A program made the translations under genes and the position numbers. A stretch of 16,828 bases of DNA from Sphingomonadales bacterium (lineage in GTDB: Bacteria > Pseudomonadota > Alphaproteobacteria > Sphingomonadales > Sphingomonadaceae): the NCBI GenBank assembly GCA_028868335.1, contig JAGWUU010000030.1, forward strand, positions 1-16,828. Direction: 5' to 3'. Below, piece after piece: positions 6,201-12,780 of the stretch. The notes beneath the pieces are model-generated. The model worked only from the letters and a program-made list of their open reading frames with translations. It was not told the origin of the DNA and made no database searches. Position 1 is the first letter of the stretch, and each line of letters starts with the position of its first letter.

Positions 6201-7956
6201 GGAACGCGCGCGCATGTTCGCCCTGCCGCGTTCCAGTTGGGAAGATTACAACAGGAAGCTGATCTCCAGCGGCGGCGGGGTGTTCGCCCGCAGCCTCAAG
6301 GAAATCCCGCTGTCGCAGGAAGTGCGCGACCTGCTGGGCATCGACCAGGAGAGCATGGATCCCGACAGCCTGATCACCGCGATCCTCAAGGCCAAGGTCG
6401 ACCTGTTGTGGTTCGGCGGAATCGGCACCTATGTAAAAGCGGCGAGCGAGAACAACGTCCAGGTGGGTGATCCCGCCAACGACGCACTGCGCGTCAACGG
6501 CGAGGATCTGCGGGTCAGGGTGATCGGCGAGGGTGCGAACCTTGGCTGCACCCAGGCCGGACGGATCGAATTCGCCCTGGCCGCCAATGGAGGACCCGGG
6601 GGACGGATCAACACCGACTTCATCGACAATTCCGCCGGGGTCGATTGCTCGGACAACGAGGTCAACATCAAGATCGCCCTGGCCGCCGCCAAACGCGCCG
6701 GACGGCTGACCGAGGGCGGGCGGGTGAAGGTGCTCGAAAGCATGACCGACGAGGTTTCGGCGATCGTGCTCGAGGACAACCGCCTCCAGGCGCTGGCGCT
6801 GTCGATCGCCCAGTCGGGCGGCGCGGCGGCGATGGGATCGCAACTGCGCCTGATCGAGAACCTCGAGGCCGCCGGCCAGCTTGATCGCAAGACCGAGGGA
6901 CTGGCCGATGGCGAGGTGCTGATGCGCCGCGCGCTCGATGGCTTCGGGCTGACCCGTCCGGAACTCGCTGTGCTGCTGTCCAGCGCCAAGCTCGATTTGC
7001 AGGACGTGCTCGAACATTCCACCGTGGTCGACGATCCGGGGCTGGCCGACGAGGTGATCGACAAGTTCCCGACCCAGATGCGGGTCAAGTTCAAGCGCGA
7101 AATCCTGCACCATCGCCTCCGCCGCGAGATCATCGCGACACGCCTGGCGAATCGCCTCGTCAACCGGCTTGGGCTGATCCATCCGTTCGAACTTGCCGAA
7201 GAGGAAGGGGCGACACTGGCCCAGGTCACGGCGGCCTTCGTCGCGGTCGAGCGGCTGTTCGGGATGGACGCGGTATGGCAGGCGATCGAGACGACGCCGA
7301 TGCCCGAGGCCGCGCGCATCCTGCTGTTCGACCGCGTGGCGGCGGTGATGACCGACCACATGGCCGACATGCTGCGCGCCGGTGGCGGTTCGGTCGTGCC
7401 TTCGAAACTGGTCGCCGATCTCGGCCCCGGGGTGAAGGCGCTGATGCAGAACACCGAGAGCCTTCTGGCGAGCGAGGCGCGAAGCCAATCCATCCGGATC
7501 CGCAACGATCTGACGGCGACCGGCGCGCCCGAGGCGGTGGTGGCGCAGGTTGCCCTGCTGTTCGATCTCGACGGGGCGATCGGGCTGGCCAACCTTGCCC
7601 GCGATTGTTCGGTTGCGCCGCGCGCGATCACGCAATCGTTCACCGATCTTGGCGCGCGCCTCGGGCTTGACTGGGCGCAACTGGCGGCGGCGCGGATGAG
7701 CCCGTCCGATCCGTGGGAGCGCCTGCTGGTCAATGGCCTTGCCCGCGATTTCCAGCAGATGCGGCTCGATTTCCTGCGCCGCCACATGGGGCGCAGGTGC
7801 GATCCGACCGGGGTGGTGGAAACCTGGGCCGAAAGCCAGGCCCCCGCGATCCGCCAGTTCCGCACCGTGGTCGCGCGAGCCCAGGCGGCGGCTCCGGTCG
7901 CTCCGGCAATGCTCGCGCAACTTGCCAGCCAGGCGCGGAACCTATTGGGGAGGTAG
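3259..7956 (+). CDS. gdhB: NAD-dependent glutamate dehydrogenase, large (about 180 kDa) class
   Basis: Oxidative deamination of L-glutamate to 2-oxoglutarate and ammonium with NAD+, linking amino-acid catabolism to the TCA cycle in the cytoplasm. The 1565 residues match the usual length of the bacterial L-GDH class. The N-terminal half (about 1-700) carries ACT-like regulatory modules, e.g. VNDDGPFLVDSVAATLAAHG near residues 76-95 and KLYQRFGSLTLSDAVPALENFGFRV near 530-555. The catalytic core begins around GGLRWSDRRDDFRTEILGL (about 766-784). The catalytic lysine lies in PTGAKGGF (Lys803), and the Rossmann nucleotide-binding loop in VIGEGANLG (about 1088-1096). A long helical C-terminal extension follows. 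Family relatives include P. aeruginosa GdhB and Caulobacter GdhZ, the latter also tied to cell-division control; whether this one is, is unknown. It appears to be transcribed alone, and its last 15 bases overlap convergent queG. The gene symbol follows Pseudomonas usage. Confidence 0.95.
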   Translation: MSSKPARTSAAASLAKALAKCLTTAMLPGDAPFTEDELAKAANFALATALERNGSEPAIAIESVSGTAHERFMRIAVVNDDGPFLVDSVAATLAAHGIAIDRLIHPVVAVRRDASGTLTAIVAGEAAGERRESLIYIEAQRVDARQRRRIDQAIGATLADVRAAVSDWPKLQVAMAADAESCPDSEGAALLRWFNDGMLTQLGHVTRHRDGSQSNALGICRKSAKALLGPISYDRAFAWFDDPQKGAHIPLVVKSNVYSTVHRRTPLDLFILPVHEKGRLVALSVHAGIWTSAALAAAPTQVPRLRSQLADIARRFGFSPQGHAGKALVHALTELPHDVLVSFTDDQIEHITTNVMSLTDRPRPKLALIPAPLMRHLFAFVWLPRDTMSTNTRTQVQAMLVEACDSPVLDWSTGIEGNLALLRVVLDLPEVAHIPDEAPLDARLQSMLRGWAEAVESEIAASEEPSRAAAIAMRHAEAFPLAYRAEYGPAEAALDIARLRRLAGEGEDGPRRGIRLHAMPGDGAGRLRLKLYQRFGSLTLSDAVPALENFGFRVIEDVPTELDEGRLGTIHDFLLALPVGMEEATLLKRSDAIEQAVADVLNGAAEDDPFNRLITTVALHAGEANWLRAWYRYLRQAGLNFSVPTVVDALHHAPTVTRGLIALFVARHDPAYRGERAKGEDHAQATIRDGLAQVSAINDDRLLRQYRAVVEAMLRTNAFALAANEALAFKLDSALIPGLPKPLPWREIFVYSRRVEGIHLRAGPVARGGLRWSDRRDDFRTEILGLMKAQRVKNAVIVPTGAKGGFYPKQLPDPRTDRDGWLAEGKDSYKIFIRTLLSITDNIVDNKVVHPKGVVVRDGDDPYFVVAADKGTATFSDTANAIAEADDFWLDDAFASGGSKGYDHKAMGITAKGAWISVQRHFLEMGIDVQTQPVRVIGCGDMSGDVFGNGMLLSRAIKLVAAFDHRHIFLDPDPDPAKSWKERARMFALPRSSWEDYNRKLISSGGGVFARSLKEIPLSQEVRDLLGIDQESMDPDSLITAILKAKVDLLWFGGIGTYVKAASENNVQVGDPANDALRVNGEDLRVRVIGEGANLGCTQAGRIEFALAANGGPGGRINTDFIDNSAGVDCSDNEVNIKIALAAAKRAGRLTEGGRVKVLESMTDEVSAIVLEDNRLQALALSIAQSGGAAAMGSQLRLIENLEAAGQLDRKTEGLADGEVLMRRALDGFGLTRPELAVLLSSAKLDLQDVLEHSTVVDDPGLADEVIDKFPTQMRVKFKREILHHRLRREIIATRLANRLVNRLGLIHPFELAEEEGATLAQVTAAFVAVERLFGMDAVWQAIETTPMPEAARILLFDRVAAVMTDHMADMLRAGGGSVVPSKLVADLGPGVKALMQNTESLLASEARSQSIRIRNDLTATGAPEAVVAQVALLFDLDGAIGLANLARDCSVAPRAITQSFTDLGARLGLDWAQLAAARMSPSDPWERLLVNGLARDFQQMRLDFLRRHMGRRCDPTGVVETWAESQAPAIRQFRTVVARAQAAAPVAPAMLAQLASQARNLLGR

Positions 7957-9036
7957 TGTCGGCGCGGGGCGGTCCAACTCGCCCGCTGCCCAACGCGCGG
8001 CGTCGGCCACGGCGGGATCAGGATCGCTGGTCAGCGCCGTGACCAGCGGCATCAGACCTGCTTCGCCGCTGTTCCCGGCGGCATAGAGGCAATTGCGCAC
8101 GAACCGGTCGCGCCCGATCCGCTTGATCGGCGATCCCGAGAACAGGCGGCGGAACCCCGCATCGTCCAGCGCCAGCAACTCCGCGAGCTTCGGCGCGGCG
8201 AGTTCGGCGCGGGGGAGGAAGGCCTTCATCCGGTGCGCGGCATCGGCGAACTTGTTCCACGGGCACACCGCCAGGCAATCGTCACAGCCATAGATCCGGT
8301 TGCCCAGCGCCTTGCGGAATTCGAGCGGCACCGGGCCTTTCAACTCGATCGTGAGGTAGGAGATGCACCGCCGCGCATCGACCACATAGGGCTGCGGGAA
8401 GGCGTCAGTCGGACAGGCGCGCTGGCAGGCGTTGCACGAGCCGCAACGATCGGCACCGGGCTCGTCCGGGCAAAGCTCAAGAGTGGTGTAGATTGCCCCG
8501 AGGAACAGCCATGAGCCATGGTCGCGGCTGACCATGTTGCTGTGCTTGCCCTGCCAGCCCAGTCCCGCCGCCTGCGCCAGCGGTTTTTCCATCACCGGCG
8601 CGGTGTCGACGAAGACCTTTACGCCAACCCCGCCCAGTCCGCGCCGTTCGGCTTCGGCAACCAGCCAGCGGGCCAGCGCCTTGAGCGCCTTCTTGACGGT
8701 ATCGTGGTAATCGGCCCCCTGCGCATAGACCGAGATCCGTCCGCGATCCGGCGCGCCCGCCAGTTCGAGCGGGTCGCAGGCCGGGGCATAGCTCATCCCA
8801 AGGGCGATCACGCTGCGTGCCTCGGGCCACAGGCCACCGGGACTGCGGCGGTGGTGCGCGCGATCGGCCATCCACGCCATGTCGCCGTGCATCGCGGCCC
8901 CGATCCATGTTTCGAGCCGCGCCGCCCGCTCGGCATCTTCCGCCGCCGCGGCAATGCCACAGGCAACGAAGCCCAGCCGCCGCGCCTCGGCCGCCAGGTC
9001 GTGCTTGAGCGCTTTGGTTTGCGCCGCGTTAACCAA
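7942..9036 (-). CDS. queG: Epoxyqueuosine reductase
   Basis: Performs the last step of queuosine synthesis: reduction of epoxyqueuosine to queuosine at the wobble base of GUN-anticodon tRNAs, using cobalamin and two [4Fe-4S] clusters. The 364 residues are full length. The ferredoxin-like motifs are CGSCNACQRACP (Cys198, 201, 204, 208), Cys224 in RRCISY, and CDDCLAVCPWNKF (Cys251, 254, 258). The proposed catalytic acid lies in FVDTAPVMEKPLA (Asp144). A HEAT-like C-terminal helical part (about 300-355) binds tRNA in known homologues. The start is TTG at 9036-9034 (VNAAQTKAL follows). It is preceded by CAGGAG and AGGAAG stretches but no ATG in a sensible place, so the true start may differ by a few codons. 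It converges on the glutamate dehydrogenase gene with a 15-base overlap, and is divergent from the ABC transporter genes. Confidence 0.94.
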   Translation of the reverse strand: MVNAAQTKALKHDLAAEARRLGFVACGIAAAAEDAERAARLETWIGAAMHGDMAWMADRAHHRRSPGGLWPEARSVIALGMSYAPACDPLELAGAPDRGRISVYAQGADYHDTVKKALKALARWLVAEAERRGLGGVGVKVFVDTAPVMEKPLAQAAGLGWQGKHSNMVSRDHGSWLFLGAIYTTLELCPDEPGADRCGSCNACQRACPTDAFPQPYVVDARRCISYLTIELKGPVPLEFRKALGNRIYGCDDCLAVCPWNKFADAAHRMKAFLPRAELAAPKLAELLALDDAGFRRLFSGSPIKRIGRDRFVRNCLYAAGNSGEAGLMPLVTALTSDPDPAVADAARWAAGELDRPAPTLPPQ

Positions 9037-9044
9037 ACTTCCTG

Positions 9045-9072
9045 TTGCTCCTGTTCACAGCCTCTCCATAGT
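9045..9072 (+). promoter_or_regulatory. Putative promoter of the ABC transporter operon
   Basis: TTGCTC (9045-9050) and CATAGT (9067-9072) are spaced by 16 bases in the short gap between divergent queG and the ABC genes. The start site would lie near 9080, leaving a 5' UTR of about 25 bases that contains the GGGGAAGGA ribosome-binding site (9093-9101). The match is moderate and was found by eye. Confidence 0.35.
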
Positions 9073-9104
9073 GGGCATTGATGATGAAGCTAGGGGAAGG
9101 ACCG

Positions 9105-10073
9105 ATGGCGGGCAATGCGGGCGAAGCGGCAGCACGCCCGCTCGCGATCGAGGCGCGTGGCCTGGTCAAGCGGTTCGACGGGTTTACGGCGGTCGACGGG
9201 GTTGACCTGTCGGTGCCGGAGGGCGCGATCTACGGCGTGCTTGGCCCCAATGGCGCGGGCAAGACCACCACGTTGCGGATGCTGCTGGGGATCATCGATC
9301 CCGATGCCGGGCTGCGCCGCGTGCTGGGGCACGAACGTCCGCACGAGGTGGCTCACGCCATCGGCTACCTGCCCGAAGAGCGCGGGCTCTATCCGGCGAT
9401 GAAGGCCTATGAGGCGATTGCCTTTCTTGGTGCGCTGCGCGGACTGCCACTGGCCGAAGGGCGCAAGCGCGGCAAGGTGCTGCTTGAAGAGCATGGTCTT
9501 GGCTACGCCATCGACCGCCAGATCCGCCAGTTGTCCAAGGGCATGGCCCAGCAGGTCCAGTTGCTCGGCACGCTGGTCCACGATCCCCGGCTGGTGATTT
9601 TCGACGAGCCGTTTTCGGGCCTCGACGCGCTCAACCAGGGCAAGCTTGAGAAGATGATCCGCGGCCTTGCCGCCAAGGGAACGACGGTGATCTTCTCCAC
9701 TCACGTCATCGCTCACGCCGAGCGGCTGTGCGACGAGGTGGCGATCATCGCCGGGGGCAGGGTGCCCTTCGCGGGACCGGTCGACGTCGCGCGCGACCGC
9801 ATCCGCCCGCAGGTACGGCTCGAAACCCGCGCCGACGAAGGGCCGTGGCGCGCTGCGCTTCCAGCAGACGCGCGGCACGAAGGCGCGTTCTGGTACTTCA
9901 ACCTGCCCGACAGCGGGATCGAACCGCTGCTGCGCGCATTGATCGAGGGCGAGGCGGGGATCCTCTCGCTGTCGATCGAGCGCGCCGGGCTGCACGATGC
10001 CTTCGTCGCCATTGCCGGCGAAGCGGCGGCGCGCGCGCTGGAAGAGGACAAGCCCGAGGAGCCGCGTCGATGA
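9105..10073 (+). CDS. ABC transporter ATP-binding protein, NatA/YhaQ type
   Basis: Cytoplasmic ATPase subunit of an ABC-2 type exporter, 322 residues from ATG 9105. This start follows the purine-rich GGGGAAGGA by 3 bases; a TTG further up at 9078 would add nine residues without a better site. The motifs are Walker A GPNGAGKT (47-54), signature LSKGMAQQ (143-150), Walker B LVIFDE (163-168), D-loop SGLD and H-loop His200 in STHVIAH. The Q-loop region reads GYLPEERGLYP, with Glu where many ABC proteins have Gln; this is usual in the NatA/YhaQ group. The C-terminal 100 residues form the accessory domain of that group. The stop overlaps the permease start (ATGA), so the two are co-translated. Homologues export sodium, drugs or unknown compounds; the cargo here cannot be told. 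Confidence 0.92.
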   Translation: MAGNAGEAAARPLAIEARGLVKRFDGFTAVDGVDLSVPEGAIYGVLGPNGAGKTTTLRMLLGIIDPDAGLRRVLGHERPHEVAHAIGYLPEERGLYPAMKAYEAIAFLGALRGLPLAEGRKRGKVLLEEHGLGYAIDRQIRQLSKGMAQQVQLLGTLVHDPRLVIFDEPFSGLDALNQGKLEKMIRGLAAKGTTVIFSTHVIAHAERLCDEVAIIAGGRVPFAGPVDVARDRIRPQVRLETRADEGPWRAALPADARHEGAFWYFNLPDSGIEPLLRALIEGEAGILSLSIERAGLHDAFVAIAGEAAARALEEDKPEEPRR

Positions 10074-11332
10074 GCAGTTCAACCGGCGGCGGCCGCCTTT
10101 CCACGCTCGCCGCGGCCTATGTCGTCGCGCGGCGCGATTTTCTCGCCAGCCTGTTTTCGCGCAGCTTCATCTTCTTCCTGATCGGGCCGCTGTTTCCCTT
10201 GCTGATCGGCGGGCTGGCCGGAGGCATCGGCGCGCAGGTCCAGCAGAATGTCGAGCCGCCCAAGCTGGGCGTGGCGATGAGCGAGTTCGACACCCTGTCG
10301 ATCATCCGCGCGCGGCACGAGCTGGCCGGGAAGCTCAACCAGGGCGTGCCCGAACTGATCGAGGTGAAGGGCACCAAGCCCGGTGTGCCGGTCGATCCGG
10401 CGGCGGCGATGCGCCAATCGCACGCCAATCTGGCGGCGATCCTGTCCGGCACTCCCGAGGCGCCGGTCCTGACCGGCCCGCCGGGGCGGATCGAACAGTG
10501 GCAGGGCGTAGTCTCGATGATCGCCTATGAGGCGACGAGTCAGGCGCCCGATCGCTATCCGGTGGTTTCGCTCGCCAAGGTCGCGACCAGCACCGCCGAC
10601 CAGAACCGCAGCCGGATCATCACCGCGCAGCTTGGCCAGGTCGTTCTGTTCCTGCTGACCATGCTGCTGGCGGGCATGGTGCTGTCCAACCTGGTCGAGG
10701 AAAAGGGCAACAAGATCATCGAGGTGCTGGCCGCGGCGATCCCGATGGACGCGGTGTTCCTGGGCAAGCTGTTCGCCATGCTCGCGGTATCGTGGGTCGG
10801 GCTGACCGTGTGGGGCGCAATGATCGGCACGGTGTGGATCGGGGCGGGTCACTCGCTGGGCGACTATCCCGCCCCGGCCGTCGGTTGGCCGATGTTCCTG
10901 GGGCTGGCGGTGATCTACTTCTCGCTCGCCTACCTGCTGCTCGGTTCGCTGTTCCTGGCGATCGGATCGATGGCGACCACGATCCGCGAGGTTCAGACCT
11001 TGTCGATGCCGATTTCGATGCTCCAGCTGCTCAACTTCTTCTTCGCCAGCTATGCCATGTCAAAACCGGGCAGCGCGATGGAATTGATCGCGGCGATCGT
11101 CCCCTTCTCCTCGCCCCTCACCATGATCGCCCGTGCCGCGCTCGACGCGGCGCTGTGGCCGCACCTGCTGGCGATCGCCTGGCAAGTGCTGTGCGTTGCG
11201 GTGCTGGTGCGGATCGGGGCGCGGCTGTTCCGCACCTGGGTGATGAAGAGCGGGCCTTCGGGGGCAAAGCGCCGCCGCTGGTGGCAGCGCGGTGCGGCAA
11301 TCACGGTGGAGGCAGCGGGGCGGTCGGCCTGA
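10070..11332 (+). CDS. ABC-2 type transporter permease, NatB/YhaP type
   Basis: Inner-membrane partner of the preceding ATPase, 420 residues, starting at ATG 10070 within the ATGA overlap. One membrane segment lies near residues 31-53 (SFIFFLIGPLFPLLIGGL). A roughly 130-residue extracytoplasmic region follows (about 55-185), then five or so further segments: about 188-208, 233-258, 273-298, 335-355 and 363-383. The cytoplasmic coupling motif EEKGNKIIEVL (210-220), followed by LGKL, is the classic ABC-2 signature that contacts the ATPase. The single large loop after the first helix is the NatB/YhaP layout rather than the loop-less drug exporter type. The C-terminal tail is basic (KRRRWW, 400-405). 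No accessory membrane-fusion protein is encoded next to it. Cargo is unknown. Confidence 0.9.
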   Translation: MSSSTGGGRLSTLAAAYVVARRDFLASLFSRSFIFFLIGPLFPLLIGGLAGGIGAQVQQNVEPPKLGVAMSEFDTLSIIRARHELAGKLNQGVPELIEVKGTKPGVPVDPAAAMRQSHANLAAILSGTPEAPVLTGPPGRIEQWQGVVSMIAYEATSQAPDRYPVVSLAKVATSTADQNRSRIITAQLGQVVLFLLTMLLAGMVLSNLVEEKGNKIIEVLAAAIPMDAVFLGKLFAMLAVSWVGLTVWGAMIGTVWIGAGHSLGDYPAPAVGWPMFLGLAVIYFSLAYLLLGSLFLAIGSMATTIREVQTLSMPISMLQLLNFFFASYAMSKPGSAMELIAAIVPFSSPLTMIARAALDAALWPHLLAIAWQVLCVAVLVRIGARLFRTWVMKSGPSGAKRRRWWQRGAAITVEAAGRSA

Positions 11333-11352
11333 GGAGGCGGCCGGGGGTTTCT
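11325..11352 (+). terminator. Weak possible terminator after the ABC permease
   Basis: CGGCC (11325-11329) can pair with GGCCG (11339-11343) over a 9-base loop, followed by GGGGTTTCT. The stem is short and the T-run poor, and the stem overlaps the last codons of the permease. It is listed because it separates the ABC operon from the P450 promoter. Confidence 0.25.
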
Positions 11353-11353
11353 A

Positions 11354-11383
11354 TTGACTCTCTGGTAAGTTCGGCGAGATAAG
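11354..11383 (+). promoter_or_regulatory. Putative sigma70-type promoter of the P450 gene
   Basis: TTGACT (11354-11359) matches the -35 consensus in five of six bases. GATAAG (11378-11383), 18 bases on, matches the -10 in four of six. The UTR would be about 40 bases and includes the good ribosome-binding site GGAGAGGA (11420-11427), 5 bases before ATG 11433. No regulator gene is adjacent. Confidence 0.5.
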
Positions 11384-11432
11384 TCCCAAGGGGCAACTGA
11401 ATGCGCCGCGAGCGCGCCGGAGAGGATTACCG

Positions 11433-12770
11433 ATGGCAACCCAAGCAACCGCGCCCGACCAGGCATTTACCTATCGCCGCTCGCCCAGCGCGACCGAGGC
11501 GTTCGAGGGCTGGCTGAAGGAGCACGGGCAGGAACTGCCGCGCCACACCGAAAAGTGGGATGTAAGCCGCAGCGACATCTACGTCGAGGATCGCTGGCAG
11601 CCGATCTTTGCCGAGATGCGGGCGCAGGCGCCGGTCAACAAGGTCCACGAAAGCCCCTACGGCGCGCACTGGAACGTCACCACGGTCAAGACCATCCAGC
11701 ACGTCGAATCGCTTCCCGAACTCTATTCCTCGTCGTGGGATCGCGGCGGCATCACCATCGGCGATCCGCCGCCAGACGTTACCCCCGAACGGCTCGAGGA
11801 ACGCCGCCTGCCGATGTTCATCGCGATGGACCGGCCCGAACACACCGGCCAGCGCCGCACCGTCGCCCCGGCTTTCACTCCGGGCGAAATCGCCTTCATG
11901 GAGGCTGAAGTCCGCGCCCGCACCGCCGCAACGCTCGATACCCTGCCGTTCGGCGAGCAGTTCGACTGGGTCGACAAGGTTTCGATCGAGCTGACCACCG
12001 GCATGCTGGCGATCCTGTTCGGCTTCCCGTGGGAAGACCGCCGCTTGCTGACTTTCTGGTCGGACTGGTCGGGCGATGTCGAACTTGGCCTCGCCCGCGG
12101 GCTGGAGGATCTGCGCTTCGAGATCCTGAACGAGATGGCCCATTACTTCTCGCGGCTGTGGGGCGAGCGGATGAACGCGCCGCAGACCCGCGACCTCATT
12201 TCGATGATGATCCATTCGGACGCGATGAGCCACATGAGCCCGCAGGAGTTCATGGGCAATCTTGTGCTGCTGATCGTTGGCGGCAACGACACCACCCGCA
12301 ACACCATGTCGAGCATCGTCCATGCGCTCGACAAGTTCCCCGACCAGCGCGACCTGTTCGAGAAGGACCCCTCGGTGATCCCCAATGGGGTGCAGGAATG
12401 CATCCGCTATGCAACCCCGCTCGCCCACATGCGCCGCACCGCCACCGCCGATGCCGACCTGTTCGGCAACGAGATCAAACAGGGCGACAAGCTGATCATG
12501 TGGTACATTTCGGCCAATCGCGATGAAGAGGTGTTCGCGGATGCCGACAAGCTGATCCTCACCCGCGAAAACGCCCGGCGTCACCTGTCGTTCGGCTATG
12601 GCATCCACCGCTGCGTCGGTGCGCGGCTGGCCGAATTGCAGCTCAAGATCCTGATGGAAGAAATGCACAAGCGCCGCATGCGCGTGCACGTCACTGGCGA
12701 GGCCCGCCGGGTCCGGGCCAACTTCGTCCACGGCTTCCGCAAGCTGGAAACCACGATCGAGAAGTTCTGA
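11433..12770 (+). CDS. Cytochrome P450, CYP153-like (alkane/fatty-acid terminal hydroxylase family)
   Basis: A soluble 445-residue class I bacterial P450. The heme-thiolate loop is FGYGIHRCVG with Cys394, the ExxR pair is E322-C-I-R325, and the I-helix oxygen-activation motif is GGNDTTRN (283-290). Several stretches follow the CYP153 pattern closely: MFIAMDRPEH (128-137), DWVDKVSIELTTGMLA (178-193), GNLVLLIVGGNDTTRN, TPLAHMRRTA (328-337) and GDKLIMWYISANRD (351-364). CYP153 enzymes hydroxylate terminal carbons of n-alkanes, fatty acids and related compounds, using a [2Fe-2S] ferredoxin and a ferredoxin reductase. Neither partner is encoded in this window, although CYP153 genes often sit in an operon with both. 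The gene has its own promoter and converges on the glycan operon, with 10 bases between the stop codons. The exact subfamily and substrate need a tree. Confidence 0.9.
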   Translation: MATQATAPDQAFTYRRSPSATEAFEGWLKEHGQELPRHTEKWDVSRSDIYVEDRWQPIFAEMRAQAPVNKVHESPYGAHWNVTTVKTIQHVESLPELYSSSWDRGGITIGDPPPDVTPERLEERRLPMFIAMDRPEHTGQRRTVAPAFTPGEIAFMEAEVRARTAATLDTLPFGEQFDWVDKVSIELTTGMLAILFGFPWEDRRLLTFWSDWSGDVELGLARGLEDLRFEILNEMAHYFSRLWGERMNAPQTRDLISMMIHSDAMSHMSPQEFMGNLVLLIVGGNDTTRNTMSSIVHALDKFPDQRDLFEKDPSVIPNGVQECIRYATPLAHMRRTATADADLFGNEIKQGDKLIMWYISANRDEEVFADADKLILTRENARRHLSFGYGIHRCVGARLAELQLKILMEEMHKRRMRVHVTGEARRVRANFVHGFRKLETTIEKF

Positions 12771-12780
12771 GCGCGGTCAG

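Noticed and set aside
5512..7920. 802-codon open frame on the minus strand opposite the catalytic part of the glutamate dehydrogenase gene (and a 478-codon one at 6429-7865)
   Set aside because: Both are compositional shadows of a well-conserved enzyme gene. They have no domain, no ribosome-binding site and no independent promoter.
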